Numbered from the stretch's first letter, positions 35,400 through 44,411 are shown. The stretch: 64,000 nt of DNA from Desulfuromusa sp. (GCA_021647765.1 JAKIUD010000009.1:1-64000), one strand, 5' to 3'. Made by a program: numbers and translations. The notes: generated from the sequence alone by a model not told the origin.

Positions 35400-36440
35400 C
35401 TAGCGGGTTGGTTTATCCTCAAGCTTTCCCTTTAACTGTCCACATGCTGCAGAAATATCCTGCCCTTTACTGGCTCGAAGGGTCGCCACAATATCTCTTT
35501 GCAACAGGCAACTTTGGAAAGCCTTGATCGCCGCTTCAGTTGGAGTTTTAAATTCAGCCCCTGCATGCTCATTGTAGGCGATCAGATTAACCTTGCAGCG
35601 AAATCCATGGAGTAATTTCACCAGCCGTTTGGCATCGGCTATTGAATCATTTATCCCGTCAATCAAAATATATTCGAAAGTGACCCGCTGTCTAGTGATT
35701 TGAGCATAGTTCCGGCAGACGTTCATCAGTTCACTGAGTGGATAACGCTGATTGACCGGCATCAATTGGTTACGAACTTCATCGGTCGTTGCGTTGAGAG
35801 AAACCGCCAGATTAACCTTTATTTTCTGACTCAATTCACCAATTTCAGGCACCAGACCACAAGTTGACAAAGTAACCCGGCGGGTTCCATAACCAAGACC
35901 GTCATCCAGATAAAAAATCTTTAAGGCGGTCACCACATTATCCAGATTATGCAACGGCTCGCCCATTCCCATCAGCACGATATTGCCTATCGATCCATCC
36001 TGCAGTGCCGCGCAAACCTGATTGACAATCTCCTCTGGGCGTAGATTTCGTGCCAGACCAAACGTTCCGGTCATACAAAACTGACACCCCATAGCACAAC
36101 CAACCTGGGTTGAAATACATAAAGTCGCACGGTCTTCATCCATCGGGATTTTAACCGCTTCGATCGATTCTCCATCCTCAAGACGAAACAGATACTTACG
36201 AGTTCCGTCGCTGCTGGTTTCAACGATCTCCGGTTCCCAGGAAGAAACATAAGCCCGCTCAGCCAACTGCGCGCGAAACTGCTTGGCCAGATCGGTCATC
36301 TGCTCAAAATCGGTCACATGACGCTGATAAATCCAGCGCAGAATCTGTTTTGTCCGGTATTTTTCTTTTCCAAGTTCAGAAAGAAATTTTTCCAATTGCT
36401 CCTGAGTCAGACTTTTAAGGTCGATCTTTCCAGTATTCAA
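35400..36440 (-). CDS. rlmN: RlmN dual-specificity rRNA/tRNA methyltransferase
   Basis: The 346-residue radical SAM enzyme has the cluster motif CAMGCQFCMTG, the GMGEPLHNLDNV segment, and the C-terminal Cys in ISAACGQL that takes the methyl group. It methylates C2 of A2503 in 23S rRNA and A37 in some tRNAs. The start is TTG at 36440 after AGAGGA. It is monocistronic. The 268-bp spacer to ndk contains two imperfect copies of CTTGGTGCTCTTGGTG-type repeats around 36510-36590. Confidence 0.95.
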   Translation of the reverse strand: MNTGKIDLKSLTQEQLEKFLSELGKEKYRTKQILRWIYQRHVTDFEQMTDLAKQFRAQLAERAYVSSWEPEIVETSSDGTRKYLFRLEDGESIEAVKIPMDEDRATLCISTQVGCAMGCQFCMTGTFGLARNLRPEEIVNQVCAALQDGSIGNIVLMGMGEPLHNLDNVVTALKIFYLDDGLGYGTRRVTLSTCGLVPEIGELSQKIKVNLAVSLNATTDEVRNQLMPVNQRYPLSELMNVCRNYAQITRQRVTFEYILIDGINDSIADAKRLVKLLHGFRCKVNLIAYNEHAGAEFKTPTEAAIKAFQSCLLQRDIVATLRASKGQDISAACGQLKGKLEDKPTR

Positions 36441-36507
36441 GAAAATCCTCTTTTAATATCGGCTCTAGAACCCAAAAAAGGTTCTAAAACACTTAAGCTA
36501 AAGCGTT

Positions 36508-36590
36508 AGCCACCAAGACACCAATGACTCCAAGAGAATCAAAGTATTTAGAAATAGTTCTTCTTGGTGCTCTTGGTGCCTTGGAGGCAA
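36508..36590. repeat. imperfect inverted repeat between rlmN and ndk
   Basis: CCACCAAGACACCAATGACT at 36512-36531 and TCTTGGTGCTCTTGGTGCCT near 36568-36587 are imperfect reverse complements separated by an AT-rich loop. Such CTTGGTG-type elements are widespread in this group of genomes; function is unknown. Confidence 0.45.
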
Positions 36591-36643
36591 TCAGTCTTTA
36601 TTTTGATTATAGGTTCGATTCGGGATAAGTAGCGATTCAATAC

Positions 36644-36680
36644 GAAAAAAAGCCCTCCGGGATATTACCGAAGGGCTTTC
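36644..36680 (-). terminator. Rho-independent terminator of ndk
   Basis: On the minus strand AAAGCCCTTCGG pairs with CCGGAGGGCTTT around TAATATC, with one wobble pair, and a run of seven T follows. It lies 29 bases after the ndk stop. Confidence 0.85.
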
Positions 36681-36708
36681 ACAGAAACAAGCTATTTAAC
36701 TTGAAGAC

Positions 36709-37122
36709 TTAAAGCAATTCCAGACCGTTAAAGAAATAGCCTAGCTCAAAAGCTGCCGTTTCAGGAGCATCTGAACCGTGAGTTGCATTCTCACCAATGT
36801 TGCTGCCGAATTCCTTGCGCAATGTACCCTCAGCAGCTTCAGCAGGATTTGTTGCCCCCATCAGGTCACGCCACTTAGCAATAGCGTTGTCTGCCTCCAG
36901 TGCCATAACGATACACGGACCACTACTCATAAAATCGGTCAGTTCACCAAAAAATGGCCGCTCGCTATGGACGGCATAAAAACCTTCAGCTTCGACTTTG
37001 CTCAGGTAGAGTTTTTTCAAACCAACAACTTTGAAGCCCTCAGCATAAATACGTGCCAGGATTTTACCAGCAGAACCTGCAGCAAAAGCATCAGGCTTAA
37101 TAATTGCGAATGTTGTTTCCAT
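36709..37122 (-). CDS. ndk: nucleoside diphosphate kinase
   Basis: The 137-residue enzyme has the classical Ndk features: ETTFAIIKPDAFAAG, the catalytic histidine in NATHGSDAPETA, and a normal compact length. It balances nucleoside triphosphate pools by phosphate transfer through the histidine. AAGGAG precedes the ATG, and a clear terminator follows. It is the last core gene before an accessory island that reaches to rdgB. Confidence 0.96.
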   Translation of the reverse strand: METTFAIIKPDAFAAGSAGKILARIYAEGFKVVGLKKLYLSKVEAEGFYAVHSERPFFGELTDFMSSGPCIVMALEADNAIAKWRDLMGATNPAEAAEGTLRKEFGSNIGENATHGSDAPETAAFELGYFFNGLELL

Positions 37123-37288
37123 GATATTTTCTCCTTATAAGTATAATACTTACTGAATCGAGGCGTTTTTTAGCATTAGCACCACAGAGTGTCAAGAATT
37201 AACCGGTAAGGGTGAAGTGAGTTTTTCTTAAACACCTGACAACAAACGAAAAACATTTCGACTGACACGATGTTTACACTTTACTTGG

Positions 37289-37343
37289 CATATCATCTCC
37301 GTTTATATTGGAACTATATTCCAATATAAACGGAGATGATATG
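37289..37343 (+). promoter_or_regulatory. 25-bp perfect inverted repeat covering RBS and start codon
   Basis: CATATCATCTCCGTTTATAT plus TGGAA (37289-37313) is the exact reverse complement of 37319-37343, with the 5-base loop CTATA. The right arm contains CGGAG, the ribosome binding site, and ends with the ATG start codon itself (37341-37343). In RNA the start would be locked in a very stable hairpin; in DNA it could be an operator or a cruciform site. Confidence 0.9.
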
Positions 37344-38555
37344 TATACTAGAACAATGGAAAAGGTGATTCGTCAAACGCGTGACAGTTTTCCTGTTTTG
37401 TTACTAACTGGAGCAAGGCAGGTCGGAAAAACCACATTATTGGAAATGTGTTCAGACAATCATATGAACTATGTCACCCTTGACGATCTGGATATCCGGG
37501 GTTTAGCACAAAATGATCCTGGATTGTTTATGCAAACGTATAAAACACCACTGATCATCGACGAAGTTCAGTATGCACCACAACTCTTCAGTTATATTAA
37601 AATGGTTGTGGATAAAGAGAAAAAAAACGGTTTGTTCTGGTTGACTGGTTCACAAAAATTCCATCTGATGCGTGGAGTGTCGGAAAGTCTTGCGGGACGT
37701 GTTGCCATTCTCGATTTACTGGGTTTATCACAGTGTGAACTAGACAACAAGGGAGAAGAGGCACAACCATTTCTGCCAACAGAAAAATGGATTAAATCTG
37801 TTACAGAAAAACAGGTAAAACCGTTAATGGACGTGTATGAGCAGATTTGGCTGGGTGCTTTCCCGCGGGTTAATGAAAATAAAAAGTCCAGAGACCTGTT
37901 TTATCGATCATATATTCAGACCTACATACAGAGAGACGTTAAGGATATCCTGAATATTACCAATGAAATCGCCTTTCATAAATTTATTGGGGCGGTTGCA
38001 GCAAGAACCGGTCAACTATTAAATCATGCGAATCTCGCCAGAGATGTTGATATCGGCAATAAAACCGTCAAAGCATGGCTTTCAGTGCTGGAAGCTTCCG
38101 GGCTTATATATCTACTGTATCCGTACCATAGCAATGTTACAAAGCGAATGGTCAAGACACCAAAACTGTATTTTTTGGATACTGGATTGTGCGCATATTT
38201 AACAAAATGGATCGATAAAAATTCTTTAGAAGCAGGGGCAATGTCAGGAGCAATACTTGAGACATATCTCTTTACTGAGATATTAAAAGGATATTGGCAT
38301 AATGGGAAAGAAGCAAATTTCTACTTTTACCGCGACTTGGATCAAAAAGAAGTTGATTTGCTCATAGAGTCTGATGGCGTTTTGTACCCCATCGAATTTA
38401 AAAAAACGGGAACCCCATCAAAAACTGCGACAAAGCACTTCAAGGTTTTAAAAAAACTGAAAAAAAACATCGGACAAGGTGCGGTTATTTGTTTCATTGA
38501 AAAACATATTCCACTATCGACAGAGGTCACAGCAATCCCCGTAGCTTATCTTTGA
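37341..38555 (+). CDS. AAA ATPase with DUF4143 domain
   Basis: The 404-residue protein has a P-loop LLTGARQVGKTTLLE near residue 21, a Walker B PLIIDEVQYAP, the sensor-like FWLTGSQKFHLMR, and a C-terminal DUF4143 domain with a PD-(D/E)xK-like core (FYRDLDQKEVDLLIESDG...YPIEFKK). Such 'archaeal-type' ATPases are common in accessory islands, but their role is not established. The ATG at 37341 has CGGAG seven bases away, but both are inside the inverted repeat, so translation is probably conditional. It overlaps the convergent RES gene by 42 bases. Confidence 0.85.
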   Translation: MYTRTMEKVIRQTRDSFPVLLLTGARQVGKTTLLEMCSDNHMNYVTLDDLDIRGLAQNDPGLFMQTYKTPLIIDEVQYAPQLFSYIKMVVDKEKKNGLFWLTGSQKFHLMRGVSESLAGRVAILDLLGLSQCELDNKGEEAQPFLPTEKWIKSVTEKQVKPLMDVYEQIWLGAFPRVNENKKSRDLFYRSYIQTYIQRDVKDILNITNEIAFHKFIGAVAARTGQLLNHANLARDVDIGNKTVKAWLSVLEASGLIYLLYPYHSNVTKRMVKTPKLYFLDTGLCAYLTKWIDKNSLEAGAMSGAILETYLFTEILKGYWHNGKEANFYFYRDLDQKEVDLLIESDGVLYPIEFKKTGTPSKTATKHFKVLKKLKKNIGQGAVICFIEKHIPLSTEVTAIPVAYL

Positions 38556-39050
38556 GATGTGACCCTTCGGATTTCTAGCGACAGAATTATCCGGCCGCAG
38601 TCTTGAATCAAACGAAAATTTTTCAATCGATACTACATTTACACTTTTGATATCTTCGTGCAACGGATTGATTAAAGTATTCAGTTCCCGATTAACGACT
38701 GCTGAGGGGATATCAAGTAGTAAAGATGATTTTGATTTTATCCAGTTCGTCCCAATTTCGGCTAATTGTTCCGGGGCGGGATAATCTCGCCAATTCGATG
38801 GCAGTTGACTCTCATTGACTGATTCCCTCCCTACTGTTTCAACGATATTAATTTCCATCATACTTAAATCTTCTGGTGCCAGTGCCATGGGCACATGGAC
38901 CAGGAACTCAAGGGTTGCCAGCGATCTGCTACCTGCAGCATAAACTACTGGATAACCAATGTCATTCCAGCGGCCACCATAGATTCTTGCCCCTGTTCCA
39001 CTTATATCGTTGATATGTTCAGTTGTCGCAATGCGATAGAATTTAATCAC
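38514..39050 (-). CDS. RES domain toxin
   Basis: The 178-residue protein is a RES family toxin: FYRIATTEH at the start, ARIYGGRWNDIGYPVVYAA, LATLEFLVH (the Glu of the family) and LLLDIPSAVV with the Ser. RES toxins degrade NAD+ by phosphorolysis and stop growth. Most members end near FDxRL; here about 23 extra residues (RPDNSVARNPKGHISKISYG...) follow, encoded within the overlap with the DUF4143 gene, so the original stop may have been lost. The start is GTG at 39050, overlapping the antitoxin stop as GTGA. Confidence 0.87.
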   Translation of the reverse strand: MIKFYRIATTEHINDISGTGARIYGGRWNDIGYPVVYAAGSRSLATLEFLVHVPMALAPEDLSMMEINIVETVGRESVNESQLPSNWRDYPAPEQLAEIGTNWIKSKSSLLLDIPSAVVNRELNTLINPLHEDIKSVNVVSIEKFSFDSRLRPDNSVARNPKGHISKISYGDCCDLCR

Positions 39051-39478
39051 GAATAAACGCCAAATTCTATTCGCCCCAACTCTTCCAAAACTAACTCTGT
39101 GCCAAAACGGGAACCCAACAGGGAAAGTGGAGTTTTACGAGAAAAAACTTTATGCGGAGTGTTTAGCCATATGATTAATTTACTTTTTTCTTTAAAGATA
39201 TCAGTCCCTTTGGCAAGAACTTCAGCAATATGCAAAACTTGTTCAGAGACCGCCGGATTGAAATGTTGTTGCAAAGTATATCTCTGTAGGGTTCGTTCCG
39301 TTACGGGTAATAATTCAGCAATCTGTTTCCACGACAGGGACAGATAGTCGGCTAAATGCGACACCGCGTTTTTGGTCACACCAATACTTCCAAGCACGAC
39401 CATATCCATCTTGCTTTCAAGCTTGTGCCCAAGAATTTTTTCGCCGCCTAAAATTTGTTCCACTTGAGCAAATTGCAT
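39047..39478 (-). CDS. MbcA/ParS/Xre family antitoxin (DUF2384)
   Basis: The 143-residue protein has an N-terminal helical DNA-binding part (GVTKNAVSHLADYLSLSWKQIAELLPVTERTLQRY) and a C-terminal DUF2384 domain (LLGSRFGTELVLEELGRIEFGVYS) that blocks the RES active site. The ATG at 39478 follows GGGAGG; the longer frame to 39535 is poorer. Antitoxin first, toxin second with a 4-bp overlap is the standard RES/Xre order. It probably represses its own promoter, just upstream of 39480. Confidence 0.88.
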   Translation of the reverse strand: MQFAQVEQILGGEKILGHKLESKMDMVVLGSIGVTKNAVSHLADYLSLSWKQIAELLPVTERTLQRYTLQQHFNPAVSEQVLHIAEVLAKGTDIFKEKSKLIIWLNTPHKVFSRKTPLSLLGSRFGTELVLEELGRIEFGVYS

Positions 39479-39604
39479 AAAAAACCTCCCAAAGACATTT
39501 GTCGTAATGATATAGACATTTATCCACAATGTCAAATATGGAATAGTTTTAGGTGGGCAAAACTAAGTATAGGAGTGTGGTTGTCAAATATTCCCGGATT
39601 CTTG

Positions 39605-40309
39605 TTAGGCGATTTCATCATCAGCGTCTGGGAACAGTCGTTGAAGTTTAATGGTGGATACCGTCGTTACTTCTTCTCGAGTCGAAAATTCCACCAAGTC
39701 TGAATATCTTAGCTGTTCAGCAGAAAATAATTCTGTAAGATGTTGAACCTCTAAGAGTAACTGATAGTACTTTTCTTTCTCTAGATTCATCTCGTGGATC
39801 ATGCACTCTGCCTCTTTGATAAAGGCAGTTTTATTGGGATGATTAGGTGTATCGAGCAGCGAGTTCAATGCCACTCCAAAATCAGCCCTCATATTATCGT
39901 TTCGAATCCCTACAAATGCGTAGGCCGATTAAAAAGCATTCCAGAATACTTTGCTTCCTAGAACTCGCGATACTCGCCTATTTGTAACAACATTAAACTT
40001 TGATTGGTCTACTTCCATGAATTCTGAGAAGAAATCAGCGATTTTCACCTCACTCTCGAAATCTCGATACTGCTTTAGAATTCTAAGCAGCAGAAGCCAG
40101 TTGTGCCGATGAATACCCAACACATATTCAAGATTTGCGGAATAGAGGTCCAAACCGTTATCTAGGTAGCGAAGTCTTACCCCTTCGTACTCTTGCTTTA
40201 TAAAATAAGCCCTAAGCCCCAACTGATAGACACCGTATGAGCCTAAAAGTCCCAAAAATATTTGAGCCGTTTGAGGGTCTGATATCAGGTCGCAAAGCCA
40301 AGAAGTCAT
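39605..40309 (-). pseudogene. hypothetical gene interrupted by in-frame TAA
   Basis: Two consecutive frames (40309-39929, 126 codons, and 39892-39605, 95 codons) are in the same phase, separated by one TAA at 39929-39931 and 12 sense codons. The second ATG has no good ribosome binding site, so the pair looks like one 234-codon gene with a nonsense mutation, or with stop readthrough. The N-terminus has a membrane-like stretch (AQIFLGLLGSYGVYQLGLRA); the rest is helical and charged. No family is recognised. A fragment of the MITE-like terminal repeat lies 20 bases upstream. It may be a decayed accessory gene. Confidence 0.6.
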
Positions 40310-40330
40310 AGTTTCTTATCGCCTAAAAAA

Positions 40331-40345
40331 AAACTAGCGCCATTC
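40331..40345 (-). repeat. MITE-like terminal repeat fragment
   Basis: AAACTAGCGCCATTCG is the reverse complement of the terminal sequence CGAATGGYGCTAGTTT found at 2922, 49013 and 52527. Only the end is present, followed by TGTCCCC, so this is a remnant or solo end. Confidence 0.55.
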
Positions 40346-40368
40346 GTATATGTCCCCAGAATACTACT

Positions 40369-40965
40369 TTAATGCTTCGCTAACTCTTGTAACAGAGGAA
40401 TAACTTTGCGTAATGTCGTACCCCTATGACTGATCCGATTTTTGATCTCGAGAGGTAATTCAGCCATGGTTTTACCATACTCGGGAACAATAAAAAGTGG
40501 ATCGTAACCAAAACCACCATCACCGCGGAGACCATGCATAATCAATCCTGAGACTTGACCTTCGTAAGTCTCACAGCGCCCATCGGGCCAGGCGAGTGCC
40601 ATAACACAATGAAAAGCAGCCTGCCGCTTTTCATCAGCAACACCCTCCATGACTGTTAACAACTTGTCATTGTTGGCAATATCATCACACTGCTCGCCAG
40701 CATAGCGTGCTGAATACACCCCTGGAGCACCGTTCAGAGCATTGACAACCAGGCCACTATCATCTGCCAGGGTCAAATAACCACTAAACTCTGCCATCTC
40801 TTGAGCTTTTTTACGCGCATTGGCCGTAAAAGTAGCCCCATCCTCAACAACTTCGGGAGGATCAACCAATTGGTCGAGTCCAACAATCTCGAGGGGAGAA
40901 CCTTCGAGCAAACTTCGAATCTCTTTCAATTTACCTTGATTTCCAGTAGCAACCAGTAATTTCAC
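40369..40965 (-). CDS. rdgB: RdgB/HAM1 XTP/dITP pyrophosphatase
   Basis: The 198-residue enzyme has LLVATGNQGKLKEIRSLL, DGATFTANARKKAQ, LADDSGLVVNALNGAPGVYSARYAGE and the SHRGTTLRKV end. It removes non-canonical purine triphosphates (XTP, dITP). GTG at 40965 is the best start, overlapping the rph stop as GTGA; the longer frame to 41013 lies inside rph. The two are co-translated, and rph-rdgB adjacency is common in bacteria. Confidence 0.95.
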   Translation of the reverse strand: MKLLVATGNQGKLKEIRSLLEGSPLEIVGLDQLVDPPEVVEDGATFTANARKKAQEMAEFSGYLTLADDSGLVVNALNGAPGVYSARYAGEQCDDIANNDKLLTVMEGVADEKRQAAFHCVMALAWPDGRCETYEGQVSGLIMHGLRGDGGFGYDPLFIVPEYGKTMAELPLEIKNRISHRGTTLRKVIPLLQELAKH

Positions 40966-41702
40966 AACATTAAACCCAACGACTGCTGTTGCAAACGAGT
41001 CAGTTGTGCACAACCGTGCAAAGCCAAGTCACGTAGTGCGTCCAGCTCAATGGGAGAAAAAGGTTCTTCTTCTGCGGTTCCTTGAACTTCGACAAATTTT
41101 CCAGAACCGGTGATAACAAAATTCATATCAACATCCGCCTTGGAATCTTCTTCATAGTTCAAATCAAGGAGAGGTTTTGCAGCAACAATACCAACACTGA
41201 TTGCTGAAACGCTATCTTTGAGGGGCATTTGTTTCAAGACACCTCGACTAACCAACCCGCTCAAGGCATCATGGAGAGCAATATAAGCTCCGGTAATGGA
41301 TGCCGTTCGGGTGCCACCATCAGCCTGGAGGACATCACAGTCAATCTGCACCGTTATTTCCCCCATAGCTTTTAAATCTGTTACTGCCCGCAGCGAACGT
41401 CCAATCAGACGCTGAATTTCCTGAGTTCTTCCCGATATTTTCCCCTTTGTCGCTTCACGCATGGAACGAGTATGGGTTGCACGGGGCAACATGCTATATT
41501 CCGCAGTAACCCAGCCACGCCCTTGACCGCGCATAAAAGGGGGGACACGCTCCTCAACCGAGGCATTACACAAAATCTTGGTTTCTCCACAACAAACCAA
41601 CACTGAACCTTCGGCGTATTTAGTAAATTGGCGTTGAAAGCTGATCGGTCTCAATTGATTTTCCAACCGGCCATCAAAGCGCTGAATTTCAGCTGACCCC
41701 AT
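40962..41702 (-). CDS. rph: RNase PH
   Basis: The 246-residue 3'-5' exoribonuclease has the RNase PH core: SVLVCCGETKILCNASVEERVPPFMRGQGRGWVTAEYSMLPRAT with its conserved arginines, and DVDMNFVITGSGKFVEVQGTAE. It trims tRNA 3' ends. GGAG lies seven bases upstream of the ATG at 41702. It ends with a 4-bp overlap into rdgB and is 1 base after the amidase gene, so it is deep inside an operon. Confidence 0.95.
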   Translation of the reverse strand: MGSAEIQRFDGRLENQLRPISFQRQFTKYAEGSVLVCCGETKILCNASVEERVPPFMRGQGRGWVTAEYSMLPRATHTRSMREATKGKISGRTQEIQRLIGRSLRAVTDLKAMGEITVQIDCDVLQADGGTRTASITGAYIALHDALSGLVSRGVLKQMPLKDSVSAISVGIVAAKPLLDLNYEEDSKADVDMNFVITGSGKFVEVQGTAEEEPFSPIELDALRDLALHGCAQLTRLQQQSLGLML

Positions 41703-42782
41703 TCATTTCTCCTTGGACTGTTTAGCGTAACGGCGAATGCCGGTATAAAGCGCCTTAACTATTTTATTTTGATAGTCTGAACTTTGTAGCTGCTGCAATT
41801 CTTCAGGATTGCTCAAGAAACCAAGTTCAACCTGTACTGTTGGTAGATTTCCACGACCAAGAGACAACCGGGATGATGGATAGATTCCACGAACGTTGAT
41901 AGCACTTTCTCTGAGAGCCAAAGCCAGGTTATTAGCGAGAAGCAGACTGCCACTTTTGACCGGCTTGACAACATTCTCCCCGGAAACATTCTTGGTCATT
42001 TCTTCTGCCCGGATAAAAAGAGTGACTCCTCTTAGTTCAGCAGAAAATGCCGCCTGAGCATGCAATAAAATCCAGACATCAATATCCTCCTTTGATGCCG
42101 ATTGCAAACGTTGCTCCATTGTCAGTTCATAATCACCGTCCCGACTTAAGTAAATCGGAATTCCCAGTTTCATTTTTAACTGTTTTGCCAGTTTTTCCGC
42201 AACTTCCAGATTGAGCTGTTTTTCTTTATACCCGGATGGGGCAATAACTCCCGTATCCAGGCCTCCATGTCCTGGATCAATAGCAACAGCACGAATCAAA
42301 GACCCATTTTTAGTGGTTTTTTTATTCAGCAGAAAAGAAAATAACTTTTCCAGATTATTCGACTGTTTAGCAGGAGCACTGTTGGTAGCAGGATCAAGAT
42401 TACGAAAATAAATTGATTGCCCAGTTAATTGTGCCAACTGATTGAGAATAAAACTGTCGGTCACCCGGAGACGGCCATCAATAAAGCGTGGTTTATCCTG
42501 TAAGGGGTAATATTCACCTGAAATTTTCATAAAACCACTTGCGGGAGAAATTTCTGCACGACCACGCTTGGTTTTGATTAGAAAACTATGGCGGATTGAA
42601 TCCCAGTGACCAGTCAAGCCAACAACATCCAGAGCATCTTCAATGGCAATATAGGGGACACCATCCTGCTGGTAAACATCTTCCAGACGCACCGGTTCCT
42701 TACCACGCAGAGCAATATCAACTGCAGCAAATGCCGACTGAAGCGGCAGGAAAAAACAGAGTAAAATAATAAAAAAACGCAT
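41703..42782 (-). CDS. N-acetylmuramoyl-L-alanine amidase
   Basis: A signal peptide ending AFA (about residue 19) is followed by a copper-amine-oxidase-like N-terminal domain (GVPYIAIEDALDVVGL, YYPLQDKPRFIDGRLRV) and an Amidase_3 domain from about residue 165. Catalytic pattern: AIDPGHGGLDTGVI (zinc His), the Glu in KEKQLNLEVAEKL, the second His in ILLHAQAAFS, and the catalytic Glu in VQVELGFLSNPEE. It cuts the peptide from peptidoglycan, typically at division. It lies between nrnA and rph on the minus strand. Confidence 0.9.
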   Translation of the reverse strand: MRFFIILLCFFLPLQSAFAAVDIALRGKEPVRLEDVYQQDGVPYIAIEDALDVVGLTGHWDSIRHSFLIKTKRGRAEISPASGFMKISGEYYPLQDKPRFIDGRLRVTDSFILNQLAQLTGQSIYFRNLDPATNSAPAKQSNNLEKLFSFLLNKKTTKNGSLIRAVAIDPGHGGLDTGVIAPSGYKEKQLNLEVAEKLAKQLKMKLGIPIYLSRDGDYELTMEQRLQSASKEDIDVWILLHAQAAFSAELRGVTLFIRAEEMTKNVSGENVVKPVKSGSLLLANNLALALRESAINVRGIYPSSRLSLGRGNLPTVQVELGFLSNPEELQQLQSSDYQNKIVKALYTGIRRYAKQSKEK

Positions 42783-42860
42783 AATAGCTCCCTGAAAAGC
42801 AGGCTGGTTATAGCTCAGCTTTCAGTGTTCTGTCAATTAACGGAATTTTCCAGAAGTTTT

Positions 42861-43925
42861 TCAGATAAGAGGTTCACCCGTGCTTTGATTAAGATCAAAA
42901 GCCTGAAACATCCGCTCGGTCAGTAATTGTTCTAACTCCTGCTGTGACAGATTGTCCCCAGCAACATGACGAATCTGCCCACCGGCAATCATCCCATGAC
43001 CGCCAGCAGTTCCAATCCCGGCAACCATCTTCTGAATAATCAACCCAAGCTTTGTATCCGGGTTGAGAGAACGCATCGAGAGAATCTGGGTACCATTGAA
43101 CCAACCCATTCCCAGAACATAATTTATCCCCTGTTGACGCAACAAAAAATCAGCCAGTTCCGCAACAAGATCAGGGTTTTCAACCTTGCGTAAATTAAAA
43201 ACCAACATTTCACCAAAAACCCGGGCATTTTCAATTGCGCGATGGAAAGTGGAAAAATAATCGCGTGAAACCTGAGGATGAATAATATCGTAAAGAATTT
43301 GATTATTCGAAAGGGGCAGTAATTTCAAATAAGCCTCACGATCAGCCTTTGACCACTCCCTGCCAAGATCCTGAGTTTCTGATTTAATCGCATAGAACAG
43401 ACTGGTCGCAAGTTTCGTATTAATCGATACCTCTTGACTATTCAGGTATTCATAAAGGATGGTTGCGGAAGCGCCATAGTCCTCACGAACATCAATCCAG
43501 AAAACATCAGAAAATTCTTTTTTAGGTTGGTGGTGATCAATAATCAGATCAACCGGTTGTCCCGCAGGCAAAGAATTATTCCCAGCATCCGGTTGGGTAT
43601 CGACCATACATACCACGGCGAACTGAGAAAGGTTAAGTTCACAGAATGGCACCAGAGTAATCTCCAGAAGCTCAACCATCTTGCGATTTTCGCTGCGGCC
43701 AATCACTCCCCCATATGCCAACACCGCATCCTGTCCGGTTTTTATCAGAATCAGATGGCGTAATGCCACAGCAGATGCAATTGAATCAGGATCAGGATTA
43801 TCGTGGCAGATAATCAGAATTTTACCGCGACCGCGCAACCACTCGATCATCTCACTCACCGAGTCAGCGTCGACCAATGAGTGAAGCCGACCTGCCAGTT
43901 TTGGAGCTGACTTGAGTTCATTCAT
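42861..43925 (-). CDS. nrnA: DHH phosphoesterase (NrnA-like)
   Basis: The 354-residue protein has the DHH core (LIICHDNPDPDSIASAVAL, VDTQPDAGNNSL, DLIIDHHQPKKEF) and a DHHA1 substrate domain with GGHGMIAGGQIRH. It belongs to the nanoRNase/pAp-phosphatase type that degrades short oligoribonucleotides and pAp. ATG 43925 overlaps the SLOG gene by 8 bases and is preferred; the longer frame to 44033 is inside that gene. The C-terminus beyond DHHA1 is short. Confidence 0.88.
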   Translation of the reverse strand: MNELKSAPKLAGRLHSLVDADSVSEMIEWLRGRGKILIICHDNPDPDSIASAVALRHLILIKTGQDAVLAYGGVIGRSENRKMVELLEITLVPFCELNLSQFAVVCMVDTQPDAGNNSLPAGQPVDLIIDHHQPKKEFSDVFWIDVREDYGASATILYEYLNSQEVSINTKLATSLFYAIKSETQDLGREWSKADREAYLKLLPLSNNQILYDIIHPQVSRDYFSTFHRAIENARVFGEMLVFNLRKVENPDLVAELADFLLRQQGINYVLGMGWFNGTQILSMRSLNPDTKLGLIIQKMVAGIGTAGGHGMIAGGQIRHVAGDNLSQQELEQLLTERMFQAFDLNQSTGEPLI

Positions 43926-44409
43926 CAACAATCCCACCTTCATGGATGACAGAATACAAAATTTCAATTGCCTGTTCTGGAGTGCTCGCCTGATAAGTTG
44001 TGGAAATCTGCGACCAACTTCCAAGCTGCACAACGGGTTTACCCAGTTTCAAACTGATGGCTATTTCAGACAAAGTACCATACTCTCCTTCAATAGCAAT
44101 CAGGGCACTGGCTGTCTGAGCAATAATGACATTTCTGGCATGTCCCATATCTGTAACAATGGGTAATGTGACACAGGGATTGGCAGAACCAGGTGAGTTT
44201 CCCGGCAAGATACCAAGGACATCTCCTCCTGCTTCGGCGCACCCACGGGAAGCAGCTTCCATCACACCACCTAAACCACCACAAACCAATACAGCACCAT
44301 TTTCAGCAATCAGCTGTCCAACCTGATATGCGTTCACCAAGCTGGAGGGCGAAGCATTAGCCGCGCCAATAACGCCAATAATCAATTTTTTACCCACCGG
44401 AGAGTCCAT
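43918..44409 (-). CDS. TIGR00725/LOG family (SLOG fold) protein
   Basis: The 163-residue protein has the SLOG-fold motif VCGGLGGVMEAASRGCAEAGGDVLGILPG and ANPCVTLPIVTDMGHARN, plus GEYGTLSEIAISLKLGKPVV. It belongs to the TIGR00725 branch, related to cytokinin-activating LOG enzymes; the true substrate is unknown, and nucleotide or ligand binding is likely. It starts two bases after the DUF512 stop and overlaps nrnA by 8 bases, so all three are one operon. Confidence 0.85.
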   Translation of the reverse strand: MDSPVGKKLIIGVIGAANASPSSLVNAYQVGQLIAENGAVLVCGGLGGVMEAASRGCAEAGGDVLGILPGNSPGSANPCVTLPIVTDMGHARNVIIAQTASALIAIEGEYGTLSEIAISLKLGKPVVQLGSWSQISTTYQASTPEQAIEILYSVIHEGGIVDE

Positions 44410-44411
44410 TT

